NCBI GenBank assembly: GCA_964493985.1
Contig: CAZBQL010000021.1
Coordinates: 1 to 39,875 of the forward strand
Reading direction: 5' to 3'
Origin: MGML01 sp964493985
GTDB taxonomy: Bacteria; Chloroflexota; Dehalococcoidia; Dehalococcoidales; UBA2162
Length of the DNA stretch: 39,875 bases
The notes under the pieces were generated by a model. The model made no database searches. It was given only the letters and a program-made list of their open reading frames with translations, and was not told where the DNA came from. A program made the position numbers and the translations under genes. Below are positions 1 to 7,098 of the stretch, piece after piece (positions within the stretch are counted from its first letter, which is position 1; the number at the start of each line of letters is the position of its first letter).

Positions 1-55
1 CAGCGCAACCGACTTGTAATCGGTAGGTTAGCGGGTTCGAATCCCCTCTCGGGCT
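1..55 (+). tRNA. tRNA-Thr(UGU), 5' end cut by window edge
   Basis: Only the part from the D-arm onward is present. The anticodon stem ACCGA/TCGGT encloses a seven-base loop CTTGTAA, which gives anticodon TGT. A TTCGAAT T-loop follows, and CTCGGGC is the 3' half of the acceptor stem. The T-stem has one C-C mismatch in my pairing. It is the first of three tRNA genes ahead of tuf. No CCA is encoded. Confidence 0.9.
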
Positions 56-85
56 AGTGTATCAGGGGATTCCCGGGTGTTATCT

Positions 86-173
86 GGAGAGGTGCCGGAG
101 TGGTTAATCGGAGCAGTCTGTAAAATTGCCGCCCTGACGGGCTTCACAGGTTCGAATCCTGTCCTCTCCACCA
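86..173 (+). tRNA. tRNA-Tyr(GUA)
   Basis: Acceptor halves GGAGAGG and CCTCTCC pair perfectly. The anticodon stem GCAGT/ATTGC holds loop CTGTAAA, giving anticodon GTA. A long variable arm (GCCGCCCTGACGGGC region) marks a class II tRNA, as expected for bacterial tRNA-Tyr. The T-loop is TTCGAAT. CCA follows the discriminator A in the DNA, so the 3' end appears to be encoded. Confidence 0.95.
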
Positions 174-196
174 CTCTATAAAAATGTAATCCGGGC

Positions 197-226
197 TAGA
201 CATAAGAACGTAATAATCTGTATAAT
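197..226 (+). promoter_or_regulatory. Putative sigma-A promoter for tRNA-Thr(GGU)-tuf
   Basis: TAGACA (197-202) and TATAAT (221-226) are separated by 18 bases, just before the tRNA at 237. It would let the tRNA-Thr(GGU) and tuf be transcribed apart from the two upstream tRNAs. Confidence 0.6.
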
Positions 227-236
227 ATAGCAAGTT

Positions 237-309
237 GCCCACATAGCTCAGCCGGTAGAGCGCATTCTTGGTAAGAATGAGGTCACCAGTTCGAATCTGG
301 TTGTGGGCT
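237..309 (+). tRNA. tRNA-Thr(GGU)
   Basis: Acceptor halves GCCCACA and TGTGGGC pair fully. The anticodon stem CATTC/GAATG holds loop TTGGTAA, giving anticodon GGT. The T-loop is TTCGAAT. The gene ends only about 20 bases before the tuf start codon, so tRNA and mRNA are probably cut from one transcript. No CCA is encoded. Confidence 0.95.
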
Positions 310-329
310 TAGATTTAAGGGAGGAAGAA

Positions 330-1535
330 ATGGCTAAACAGAAATACGAACGCACCAAACCGCACTGTAACGTGGGTACCATCGGTCATGTGGACCACGG
401 CAAGACTACCCTGACGGCAGCAATGACGCTTTGTTTGTCAAAGGCTTATCCCAATGTTGGTTACCGTTCGTTCGATAGTATTGATAACGCACCGGAAGAG
501 AGAGAGCGTGGCGTTACCATCGCTATCGCTCACGTCGAATATGAGACAGCAAAGAGACATTACGCTCATATCGACTGCCCCGGACACGCGGACTTTATTA
601 AGAATATGATCACCGGCGCTGCCCAGATGGACGGTGCGATCCTGGTGGTAGCAGCCGATGACGGTGTCATGCCCCAGACAAGGGAACACATCCTGCTGGC
701 AAGGCAGGTGGAAGTACCCTACATTGTGGTAGCACTTAATAAAGTAGACATTATGGAAGACGAAGAACTCCTGGAACTCGTCGAGATGGAAGTCAGGGAG
801 CTTCTCAGTGAGTATAATTTCCCGGGTGATGAGATCCCGGTAATACGCCTCAGCGCTCTTAAAGCCCTTGAATGCGGATGCGGTTCCAGAGACTGCCAGT
901 GGTGCGGGCCTATCTGGCAACTTGTCGATGCCATTGACAGCTACATCCCTACTCCCGAAAGACCGAAAGACCAGCCCTTCCTTATGCCTGTAGAGGACGT
1001 CTTCAGCATCAAGGGAAGGGGTACGGTACCGACCGGCAGGGTCGAAAGAGGAGTAATAAAACCGGGTGACGAAATAGAGATAGTCGGTCTTCACCATGAA
1101 GCCAGGAAAGTCGTCGCAACGAGTCTCGAAATGTTCCATAAGATCCTCGATGACGCGGAACCCGGCGACGCCGTGGGTATCCTTCTCAGGGGTGTCGATC
1201 GTAATGAAATCGAAAGAGGACAGGTCCTTGCCGCCCCCGGCTCGATTAAACCCCATACCGAAGCCGAAGCCGAGGTATACATCCTGAGTAAAGAAGAAGG
1301 CGGCAGGCATACTCCGTTCTTTAATGGATATAAACCGCAGTTCTACATCAGGACTACCGACGTAACCGGTGAAATCCAGTTACCTGAAGGCGTTGAAATG
1401 GCAATGCCCGGCGACTACGTAAATATGAAGATAAAACTCATTTACCCGGTAGCTCTCGAAAACGGGACACGGTTCGCTATCCGTGAAGGCGGCAAAACCG
1501 TCGGTGCGGGAACTATCAGTAAAGTAGTTGCATAA
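330..1535 (+). CDS. tuf: Translation elongation factor Tu
   Basis: GTPase that delivers aminoacyl-tRNA to the ribosome. The 401-residue product has the P-loop GHVDHGKT near residue 19, the DCPGHAD switch II motif and the NKVD guanine-specificity motif, followed by the two beta-barrel domains. The ATG at 330 is preceded by GGGAGGAAG. A longer reading from 303 would start inside the tRNA and is rejected. In domain 1, around residues 180-193, it carries an inserted Cys-rich loop (CGCGSRDCQWCG). I recall similar loops in other Chloroflexota EF-Tu proteins, and it could bind zinc. The neighbours (tRNA-Thr, tRNA-Tyr, tRNA-Thr upstream; rpmG-secE-nusG downstream) form the classic tufB region. Identity is certain; the role of the Cys loop is inference. 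Confidence 0.99.
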   Translation: MAKQKYERTKPHCNVGTIGHVDHGKTTLTAAMTLCLSKAYPNVGYRSFDSIDNAPEERERGVTIAIAHVEYETAKRHYAHIDCPGHADFIKNMITGAAQMDGAILVVAADDGVMPQTREHILLARQVEVPYIVVALNKVDIMEDEELLELVEMEVRELLSEYNFPGDEIPVIRLSALKALECGCGSRDCQWCGPIWQLVDAIDSYIPTPERPKDQPFLMPVEDVFSIKGRGTVPTGRVERGVIKPGDEIEIVGLHHEARKVVATSLEMFHKILDDAEPGDAVGILLRGVDRNEIERGQVLAAPGSIKPHTEAEAEVYILSKEEGGRHTPFFNGYKPQFYIRTTDVTGEIQLPEGVEMAMPGDYVNMKIKLIYPVALENGTRFAIREGGKTVGAGTISKVVA

Positions 1536-1580
1536 AGAATCGTTATTAAATAGTTATATACAGGGAGAAGACAATGACTT

Positions 1581-1610
1581 GCTGAAATAGCCCACGCGGG
1601 CTGTTTCAGC
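1581..1610 (+). other. Strong hairpin between tuf and rpmG
   Basis: A 13-bp stem (GCTGAAATAGCCC with GGGCTGTTTCAGC) has a 4-base ACGC loop and one G-T pair. It is not followed by a T-tract, so it is not a typical intrinsic terminator. It may mark an RNA processing site or stabilise the tuf mRNA 3' end. Confidence 0.6.
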
Positions 1611-1626
1611 AGTCCTTTGAGAAGAG

Positions 1627-1797
1627 ATGGCAAAAAAGAAAACAGAAGCCAGGACGATAATCACTCTTGCCTGCACCGAATGCAAGGAAAGAACTTACAC
1701 ATCCACCAAGAACCGAAGAAATGATACGCAGAGGATAGAGCTGAAGAAGTACTGTCCCCGCTGTCGTACTCACCAGCTTCACAGGGAGGTAAGATAG
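1627..1797 (+). CDS. rpmG: Ribosomal protein bL33
   Basis: A 56-residue protein of the large ribosomal subunit. It begins MAKKKTEART and carries the zinc-type pairs CTEC (residues 16-19) and CPRC (residues 43-46), so it is the Cys-containing form of bL33. The middle TKNRRNDTQRIELKKYCP region is typical of the family. Its place between tuf and secE is the standard bacterial order. The ribosome-binding site is weak (GAGAAGAG before the ATG at 1627). Confidence 0.96.
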   Translation: MAKKKTEARTIITLACTECKERTYTSTKNRRNDTQRIELKKYCPRCRTHQLHREVR

Positions 1798-1850
1798 GTT
1801 TTCTAGAATTCCTTCCTATTACTGATTATTCTGGGAAATAGTCCGATATA

Positions 1851-2087
1851 ATGAAACAACGAAGCAGCACCGCCGTAAAAAAGAAAGCTACCAGTCCTAA
1901 AGCTAAAACGAATTTTTTCAGTGACATCATCGGTGAGATGAGAAAAGTCACCTGGCTTTCAAGACGAGAACTGATATACCTGACAGGCCTGGTCCTGTTG
2001 GTAACCATCGCTATGGCCCTGATTCTTGGAGTACTTGATTTCGGATTTACCAAGCTTGTCAATGATGTATTTATCGGCGGTGGATAG
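1851..2087 (+). CDS. secE: Preprotein translocase subunit SecE
   Basis: The small single-span subunit of the SecYEG channel, 78 residues long. A Lys-rich N-terminus is followed by the conserved amphipathic stretch FFSDIIGEMRKVTWLSRRE (about residues 22-40) and one hydrophobic membrane segment (about residues 42-65). It lies between rpmG and nusG as in most bacteria. A TATAAT hexamer overlaps the start codon, and the ribosome-binding site is poor, so translation may depend on the upstream message. Confidence 0.97.
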   Translation: MKQRSSTAVKKKATSPKAKTNFFSDIIGEMRKVTWLSRRELIYLTGLVLLVTIAMALILGVLDFGFTKLVNDVFIGGG

Positions 2088-2170
2088 TCAGGATAATTAT
2101 CCCGGTTAATCAAATACTGTCTCCCCGGGTGATTACGGGTCAGTAATATTAATCTTGAGTGAACGCACAA

Positions 2171-2707
2171 ATGGTAAGCAAAGAAGAAAGTAAATGGTTT
2201 GTCATTCATACCTATTCCGGGCATGAAGACCGGGTGAAAAAGAACCTGGAGCAACGTATCAAACTTATCGACTCCGGGGAGGAAATTAGCCAGGTCGTCG
2301 TTCCTACTGAGGAAGAGGTTGAAGTCCGGGCAGGACAGAAACGGACCGTGGCGAAAAAGATTCTCCCGGGTTATGTCCTTGTCCAGATGCAATTAAGCGA
2401 TCAGAGTCTGAATACTGTACTGAACACCCCGGGAGTGACCGGATTTGTCGGCAGCGGCAATAAACCTGTTCCGCTTAAGGAAGATGAAGTAAATCAGATC
2501 CTGAAACAGATGGATACCGAGACCCCGAAAGTTAAGGTTGGCTTCAAGCAGGGTCAGAGTGTCAGGGTAACCGACGGTCCATTTACTGATTTTGTTGGAA
2601 TAGTAGATGAAATAGCGGCGGATAAAGGAAAAGTAAAGGTCCTTCTTTCGTTATTTGGTCGCGAAACCCCGGTAGAACTCGATTTTCTACAGGTGGAAAA
2701 ACTATAA
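2171..2707 (+). CDS. nusG: Transcription termination/antitermination factor NusG
   Basis: Binds RNA polymerase and modulates pausing, Rho action and coupling to the ribosome. The 178-residue product has the NGN domain (KWFVIHTYSGHEDRV near the start, KKILPGYVLVQM around residue 70) and a C-terminal KOW domain (VRVTDGPFTDFVGIVDEI). I chose the ATG at 2171. A GTG at 2159 in the same frame would add four residues and has no better ribosome-binding site. It follows secE after an 83-base gap and precedes rplK. Confidence 0.97.
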   Translation: MVSKEESKWFVIHTYSGHEDRVKKNLEQRIKLIDSGEEISQVVVPTEEEVEVRAGQKRTVAKKILPGYVLVQMQLSDQSLNTVLNTPGVTGFVGSGNKPVPLKEDEVNQILKQMDTETPKVKVGFKQGQSVRVTDGPFTDFVGIVDEIAADKGKVKVLLSLFGRETPVELDFLQVEKL

Positions 2708-2743
2708 GGTCCATTAATATTTATATATAGCCAGGAGAGAAAA

Positions 2744-3169
2744 GTGGCAAAAAAGGTTCAAGCAATTATTAAACTGCAGATCCAGGCGGGGAAAGCCAAT
2801 CCGGCGCCCCCGGTAGGATCAGCCCTCGGTCAACACGGAGTTAACATCATGCAATTCTGCAAAGAATACAATGAGCGCACGTCATCACAGGCAGGTTCTA
2901 TCATACCAGCCGAGATTACTGTGTACGAAGACAGGTCATTTACCTTCATAACAAAAATGCCTCCGGCAGCAGACCTGATTAAAAAAGCCCTGGACCTTGA
3001 AAAAGGGGCCAGTGATACGGGGCGTGAAAAAGTAGGTGTGTTAACCCGTAAGCAACTCCGTGAAATAGCCGAGGTGAAAGCTAAAGACCTTAATTCGACA
3101 AGTATAGAAGGCGCCGAGCAGATAATAGCGGGGACCGCCAGAAGTATGGGAATCGAGGTGGAAAAGTAA
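2744..3169 (+). CDS. rplK: Ribosomal protein uL11
   Basis: Forms the stalk base of the 50S subunit with 23S rRNA and L10. The 141-residue length is standard. The N-terminal IKLQIQAGKANPAPPVG and QHGVNIMQFCKEYN motifs and the C-terminal rRNA-binding domain (TGREKVGVLTRKQLREIA) are clear. It starts with GTG after an AGGAGAG site. The next gene, rplA, begins one base after its stop codon, so the two are co-transcribed and probably translationally coupled. Confidence 0.98.
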   Translation: MAKKVQAIIKLQIQAGKANPAPPVGSALGQHGVNIMQFCKEYNERTSSQAGSIIPAEITVYEDRSFTFITKMPPAADLIKKALDLEKGASDTGREKVGVLTRKQLREIAEVKAKDLNSTSIEGAEQIIAGTARSMGIEVEK

Positions 3170-3170
3170 A

Positions 3171-3884
3171 ATGACTAGACGGGGCAAGAAATACCAGGAA
3201 GCAATAAAACTGCTGGACAGGACAAAGCAATATTCTCCTGAAGAAGCCATCGCACTGGCCAAACAGATGTCTTACGCAGGATATGATGAGACTGTGGAAC
3301 TCCACCTTAAAATGGGACTTGATCCGAGGAATGCTACTCAGCAGGTACGCGGTGTGACCCTTCTGCCGCATGGACTGGGAAAAGAAGTACGTGTCCTCGT
3401 TTTCGCTCAGGGTGAAGCGGCAAAGGTCGCCGAGGAATCCGGAGCAGACTATGTGGGAAGTGATGATATTATAAAGAAAATTGAAGACGGCTGGGTAGAA
3501 TTTGAAACAGCCATCGCCACCCAGGATATGATGGGTAAGGTAGGTAAACTCGGAAAAGTACTCGGAAGGAAAGGCCTGATGCCTAACCCTAAATCCGGGA
3601 CCGTAGTACCACCTGGTGATGTTGGAAGAGCCGTATCTGATGCACGAAAAGGCAGGATAGAATTCAAACTCGACCGTACTGCAATTATCCACCTGACTCT
3701 TGGCAAGATAAGTTTCGATGAGAAAAAGCTTCTCGAAAACCTTACAGCGATTATCGATTCGATAGTTAAGGCCAAACCGAGTGGAGCTAAAGGCCAGTAT
3801 ATAAGAACAGCGTCCATTTCGACATCCAGCGGACCGGGTATCAAGCTTGACCTGAGGCCAACACTTGCACTTACGGCAAGTTAA
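3171..3884 (+). CDS. rplA: Ribosomal protein uL1
   Basis: Forms the mobile L1 stalk at the ribosomal E site; in many bacteria it also represses its own operon. The 237-residue length is normal. Visible family motifs include RGKKYQEA near the start, NPKSGTV and GRKGLMPNPK around residues 126-145, and the C-terminal SISTSSGPGIKLD. Its start is one base after the rplK stop. In most bacteria rplJ follows directly; here two lipid-metabolism genes lie in between. Confidence 0.98.
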   Translation: MTRRGKKYQEAIKLLDRTKQYSPEEAIALAKQMSYAGYDETVELHLKMGLDPRNATQQVRGVTLLPHGLGKEVRVLVFAQGEAAKVAEESGADYVGSDDIIKKIEDGWVEFETAIATQDMMGKVGKLGKVLGRKGLMPNPKSGTVVPPGDVGRAVSDARKGRIEFKLDRTAIIHLTLGKISFDEKKLLENLTAIIDSIVKAKPSGAKGQYIRTASISTSSGPGIKLDLRPTLALTAS

Positions 3885-3973
3885 TTAAAGCTGTTCAGAG
3901 GCCATAGAATCCGAAAACAAAACGGCGACAAAAGCCATGTGCACTTAAAGATATTATCGCAGGAGAGGTTTTT

Positions 3974-5125
3974 ATGGATGACGTTGCAATCATAGGTGTA
4001 GGACAGAGCGTATTCGCCCGTAAGTGCGGCGTGAATATCAGGGAACTCTGTTTCGATGCTTTTAAAGAAGCTATGGAGCACCTCGATATCGAAAACAAAG
4101 ATATCGATGCCTCCATTACCTGTTCAGCCCCTGAATACGACAAACAGCGGACTCCGTCAGGACTTATTTCCGAGTATTTGGAACTCACTCCCAAACCGGC
4201 ATTCTATGTTGAAACCGTTTGCTCGTCCAGTACCACCGGATTGAGAGTAGCCTGGTCATTGATAAAATCAGGTCTCCATAAAGTAATAGCCGTTATAGGA
4301 TTCCAGAAAATGTCCGAATTAACCTCACGGGAAGCAGCCGAAAGAATGGGCAGAGGTGCCGATATCATGTGGGAATCGCCTTTCGGTATAACAATGCCTG
4401 GAGGATACGCACTGTTTGCCCGTGCCCATATGGCAACATACGGTACCACGGAAGAGCAACTTGCGAAAATAAGGGTTAAAAATGCCAGTTATGGAGCCAA
4501 AAACCCCAAGGCAACCTATCGGAAAGAACTCACTCTTCAGGATATTATGGAATCTGCCCTTATCACATCGCCGCTGAAACTATATGATGCCTGTGCCAAT
4601 GCAGACGGCTCTTCCTGTATAATCCTGGCAAGTGCCGACGTGGCAAAAAGTGTGTGTAAAAAGCCGATATGGGTCGCCGGTATGGGAGCCGCGACCGATA
4701 CCATGACAATGTCCGGTAGAAAATCACTTACCGGACTGGCCTGCGCCCAGGATGCCGCAAAACAGGCGTATGAAATGGCTGGAGTTACTTCCAAGGATAT
4801 CGATGTGGCCGAGGTACATGATTGTTTTACTATCTCCGAGCTTCTCGCCTACGAGGACCTTGGTTTCGCCGAACCTGGAAAAGGCGTGCGATTAATTGAA
4901 GAAAAACAGACTTATGCCGATGGGAAAATACCGGTTAACGTGGATGGTGGCCTGCTTTCGAAAGGACATCCCATCGGAGCGACAGGCGGTTCACAGGTAA
5001 GGACCATTGTCCGCCAGCTCAGGGGTGAAGCTACTGAAGCTCAGGTTAAGGACGCAGAGATCGGACTGGTGCACAACATCGGTGGAGTCGGCCAGTACGG
5101 TAACGTGATAATTCTCAGGAGATAG
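3974..5125 (+). CDS. SCP2-type thiolase (acetyl-CoA acetyltransferase family)
   Basis: A 383-residue thiolase-fold enzyme. The nucleophilic Cys lies in ETVCSSS (about residue 80). The EVHDCFTISE stretch and GGLLSKGHPIGATG (catalytic His region) match the SCP2/non-decarboxylating thiolase branch. The ending GLVHNIGGVGQYGN replaces the CxG motif of classical thiolases. The next gene starts five bases later and encodes a DUF35 protein, the usual partner of this branch. Known pairs make or cleave acetoacetyl-CoA in archaea or split side chains in steroid breakdown; the substrate here cannot be told. The gene sits between rplA and rplJ, an unusual place. The start is set by AGGAGAGG nine bases upstream of the ATG. 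Confidence 0.9.
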   Translation: MDDVAIIGVGQSVFARKCGVNIRELCFDAFKEAMEHLDIENKDIDASITCSAPEYDKQRTPSGLISEYLELTPKPAFYVETVCSSSTTGLRVAWSLIKSGLHKVIAVIGFQKMSELTSREAAERMGRGADIMWESPFGITMPGGYALFARAHMATYGTTEEQLAKIRVKNASYGAKNPKATYRKELTLQDIMESALITSPLKLYDACANADGSSCIILASADVAKSVCKKPIWVAGMGAATDTMTMSGRKSLTGLACAQDAAKQAYEMAGVTSKDIDVAEVHDCFTISELLAYEDLGFAEPGKGVRLIEEKQTYADGKIPVNVDGGLLSKGHPIGATGGSQVRTIVRQLRGEATEAQVKDAEIGLVHNIGGVGQYGNVIILRR

Positions 5126-5129
5126 TGAT

Positions 5130-5537
5130 ATGGGTTTTGAAAACTTTGGAACAGTCAGTTTTACTACCGAGGCAAAAACGGAAGAATTCATAAACTACCT
5201 GGAACAAGGGAAAGTAATGACCACCAGGTGTAAAAAATGCGGTACGGCATATTTCCCACCGAAAATGGACTGCCCGAGTTGCCTTGATAGCGATGTAGAG
5301 TGGTTCGAGATAACCGGTACCGGCAAACTGGTAACATATACGATTGTCCATTACGGTCCTTCCGGATTCGAAGATGAAGCACCGTATACGCTGGCGATCG
5401 CGGATTTCGACGGATTGAGAATTTTCGGCAGGATAAGCAAGGATATAGAAGAAGACAGCATCGTTCCCGGAATGGCGATAAAAGTAGTCCCTGTAAAATC
5501 GGGCGAAAAAATAGCCTACGAATTCCAGAAAGTTTAA
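5130..5537 (+). CDS. DUF35 zinc-ribbon/OB-fold protein, thiolase partner
   Basis: A 135-residue protein with an N-terminal rubredoxin-like zinc ribbon (CKKCG at about residues 32-36 and CPSC at about 48-51) followed by an OB-fold (TGTGKLVTYTIVHYGPSGFE, then YTLAIADFDGLRIFGRI). Members of this family form tight complexes with SCP2-type thiolases and bridge CoA substrates between active sites. The start is five bases after the thiolase stop codon, so the two are almost certainly translated together. The first 25 residues form a helical extension before the ribbon. The promoter for rplJ overlaps the region just after its stop codon. Confidence 0.88.
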   Translation: MGFENFGTVSFTTEAKTEEFINYLEQGKVMTTRCKKCGTAYFPPKMDCPSCLDSDVEWFEITGTGKLVTYTIVHYGPSGFEDEAPYTLAIADFDGLRIFGRISKDIEEDSIVPGMAIKVVPVKSGEKIAYEFQKV

Positions 5538-5551
5538 CCAGCAGCGTTTTA

Positions 5552-5560
5552 TGGTATAAT
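5552..5560 (+). promoter_or_regulatory. Extended -10 promoter for rplJ-rplL
   Basis: TGG followed by TATAAT (5555-5560) fits the TGnTATAAT extended -10 form. No good -35 is seen 17 bases upstream (GTTTAA). It lies just after the DUF35 gene and before the L10 leader, so it would start a transcript carrying leader, rplJ and rplL. Confidence 0.6.
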
Positions 5561-5579
5561 AATGACAATTAAATAAAAT

Positions 5580-5721
5580 ATCCCGAGACAGCGGGTGTCG
5601 TAACAGACTTAATACAGTACCTGCCGAGGATAATTCAGAGCTAAGAAACTACGCAGTTCACGTGTACAATTTATGTGTAGTGCAGCAATGGTCCTTGTGC
5701 GGTCGACACAAGGGCTTTTTT
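5580..5721 (+). ncRNA. L10 ribosomal protein leader with attenuator
   Basis: The stretch contains GAGACAGCGGGTG (5585-5597) and CCTGCCGAGG (5620-5629), which pair and match the core I know from L10 leaders, where the L10-L12 complex binds its own mRNA. Downstream, GTCCTTGTG (5691-5699) and CACAAGGGC (5707-5715) form a terminator stem followed by six T residues. Excess L10-L12 would be expected to favour this terminator. The leader lies after the thiolase-DUF35 pair, so only rplJ-rplL should be controlled. Confidence 0.82.
5691..5721 (+). terminator. Intrinsic terminator inside L10 leader
   Basis: A nine-pair stem (two G-T/G-C outer pairs and seven perfect pairs CCTTGTG/CACAAGG) with a seven-base loop and the run TTTTTT at 5716-5721. 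It ends 35 bases before the rplJ start and acts as the attenuator of the leader. Confidence 0.8.
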
Positions 5722-5756
5722 ATTGAGCTATTCCGGAGGAAGTTAGGAGACTGACT

Positions 5757-6281
5757 ATGTCAAGAGAAAAAAAGGCGAAGATTATCGATAGCATTGAAGA
5801 AGAATTCAATAAGTGCACTATCGGTATTCTGACCGATTACAGGGGGCTTGGGACTGCCCAGTTAACCGCCGTAAGAAGAAAAGTCCAGGAATCCGGTGGC
5901 GATTATAAAGTAGTCAAAAACACCCTGGCACGGTTTGCCGCCACAAGAACAGGCAGGGAAGGCCTGGTAGAGTCGCTGGTGGGTCCGATAGCAATAGCTT
6001 TCGGCTACGATGACATCACAAACCCGGCCAAAGCCCTGGCGGCATTCATGCGTGAATCCCGGCTCAATATCGATATAAAAGGCGGATTCACCGGGGATAC
6101 CATTCTTACACCACAGCAGGTTACCTCCCTGTCCACATTACCAACACGAGAACAGTTGATAGCCAAAATGCTGGGTGGAATGAACAGCCCGATATCAGGA
6201 CTTGTCAATTGCCTGTCCAGCCCTATAAGGGGATTACTTGGAGTATTACAGGCCCAAATTCAAAAACTGGAGGAAAACTAA
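5757..6281 (+). CDS. rplJ: Ribosomal protein uL10
   Basis: Anchors the L12 dimers to the ribosome and, as a complex with L12, usually binds the mRNA leader to limit its own synthesis. The 174-residue product shows the family pattern: MSREKKAKIIDSIEEEF, LTDYRGLGTAQLTAVRRKV, YKVVKNTLARFA, and a C-terminal helix for L12 binding (LLGVLQAQIQKLEEN). The ATG at 5757 follows a GGAGGAAG site. rplL starts one base after its stop codon. Confidence 0.98.
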   Translation: MSREKKAKIIDSIEEEFNKCTIGILTDYRGLGTAQLTAVRRKVQESGGDYKVVKNTLARFAATRTGREGLVESLVGPIAIAFGYDDITNPAKALAAFMRESRLNIDIKGGFTGDTILTPQQVTSLSTLPTREQLIAKMLGGMNSPISGLVNCLSSPIRGLLGVLQAQIQKLEEN

Positions 6282-6282
6282 T

Positions 6283-6771
6283 ATGGCAGACGAAGAAACA
6301 AAGACTCAGGAAAAAGTTGAAGAAACACCGGCTGAAGAAGAAAAACCGAAAGCAGAAAAAGCTCCTGCTAAGAAAGCAGTAAAGAAATCTGCTTCGAGTG
6401 ACAGTATTATCGATCAAATCAAGAATATGACGGTTCTTGAACTGGCAGAACTCGTCAAAGCCCTTGAAGAAGAATTCGGCGTAACCGCGGCAGCCCCGGT
6501 AGCGGTAGCCGCAGCCGCACCGGCTGAAGCAGCCGCACAAGCCCAGGATGAAGAAGAAAAAACGGAGTTCAATGTAGTCCTCAAGGAAATCGGAGACAAC
6601 AAGATAGCCGTCATCAGGGTAGTCAGGGAACTCACCGCTCTTGGATTGAAAGAATCCAAGGAACTCGTTGAAAGTGCACCGAATACCGTGAAGGAAAGCC
6701 TGAACAAGGATGATGCTGCCGCTGCCAAAGCCAAGCTGGAAGAAGCCGGAGCTAAAGTAGAACTGACATAG
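6283..6771 (+). CDS. rplL: Ribosomal protein bL12 with extended N-terminus
   Basis: Stalk protein that recruits translation factors. The 162-residue product is about 35-40 residues longer than usual. The extra part (residues 1-40) is rich in Glu, Lys, Ala and Pro and looks disordered. The normal N-terminal dimer domain starts near SIIDQIKNMTVLELAELVKALE, an Ala-rich hinge follows (about residues 65-85), and the C-terminal factor-binding domain is complete (EFNVVLKEIG, KIAVIRVVREL, LGLKESKELVE). The ATG at 6283 is preceded by GGAGG and lies one base after rplJ. A start further upstream in the same frame would overlap rplJ and lacks support. rpoB does not follow, unlike in many bacteria. Confidence 0.96.
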   Translation: MADEETKTQEKVEETPAEEEKPKAEKAPAKKAVKKSASSDSIIDQIKNMTVLELAELVKALEEEFGVTAAAPVAVAAAAPAEAAAQAQDEEEKTEFNVVLKEIGDNKIAVIRVVRELTALGLKESKELVESAPNTVKESLNKDDAAAAKAKLEEAGAKVELT

Positions 6772-6809
6772 TTGCAAAATGTGCCCGAAGTATATATAGT
6801 TGGCTAAAT

Positions 6810-6828
6810 AACCTCTCGTCCGGAGGTT
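6810..6828 (+). promoter_or_regulatory. Hairpin covering a ribosome-binding site
   Basis: AACCTC (6810-6815) can pair with GAGGTT (6823-6828). The second arm includes the GGAGG site used by the gene starting at 6833, so the fold would hide it. The stem is only six pairs. Confidence 0.4.
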
Positions 6829-6832
6829 GAAA

Positions 6833-7090
6833 ATGCCTCAAAACGATTTGGTTGTACTCATGATTATCGGAGGTGTATTTATACTTCTGGGTCTGGGTGC
6901 GTTTTTCTGGGGTAAAAGCGAAGAAAAACACTATTACGAGTCTATATCCAGCCGCCAGGACACCAGAGAATTCCTTGAAGGTTGGCCGAGACGACCTCAA
7001 TTCGGTTCTCTTCAGACAGGCGGCTGGATAGCAATCACCATCGGAATAATCATGCTCGTTGTCGGAGGCGCTTTCACTATCTGGGGATAG
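6833..7090 (+). CDS. Small two-span membrane protein of unknown function
   Basis: An 85-residue protein that I do not recognise. Two hydrophobic segments are clear: about residues 7-26 (VVLMIIGGVFILLGLGAFF) and about 64-84 (WIAITIGIIMLVVGGAFTIW). The linker between them is polar with KSEEKHYYE and a basic WPRRP stretch. The ATG at 6833 is six bases after CGGAGG; a TTG at 6827 is possible but overlaps that site. It lies 61 bases after rplL and may be its co-transcribed neighbour, as no terminator is seen between them. Confidence 0.75.
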   Translation: MPQNDLVVLMIIGGVFILLGLGAFFWGKSEEKHYYESISSRQDTREFLEGWPRRPQFGSLQTGGWIAITIGIIMLVVGGAFTIWG

Positions 7091-7098
7091 TACCGAGA

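Noticed and set aside
174..236. Hidden tRNA-Gly between tRNA-Tyr and tRNA-Thr, as in E. coli
   Set aside because: The 63 bases show no cloverleaf and instead carry promoter-like hexamers.
303..329. EF-Tu start at 303
   Set aside because: This would lie inside the tRNA-Thr gene; the ATG at 330 has a strong ribosome-binding site and the family N-terminus.
1581..1610. Intrinsic terminator after tuf
   Set aside because: The stem is strong but no T-tract follows; rpmG begins 17 bases later.
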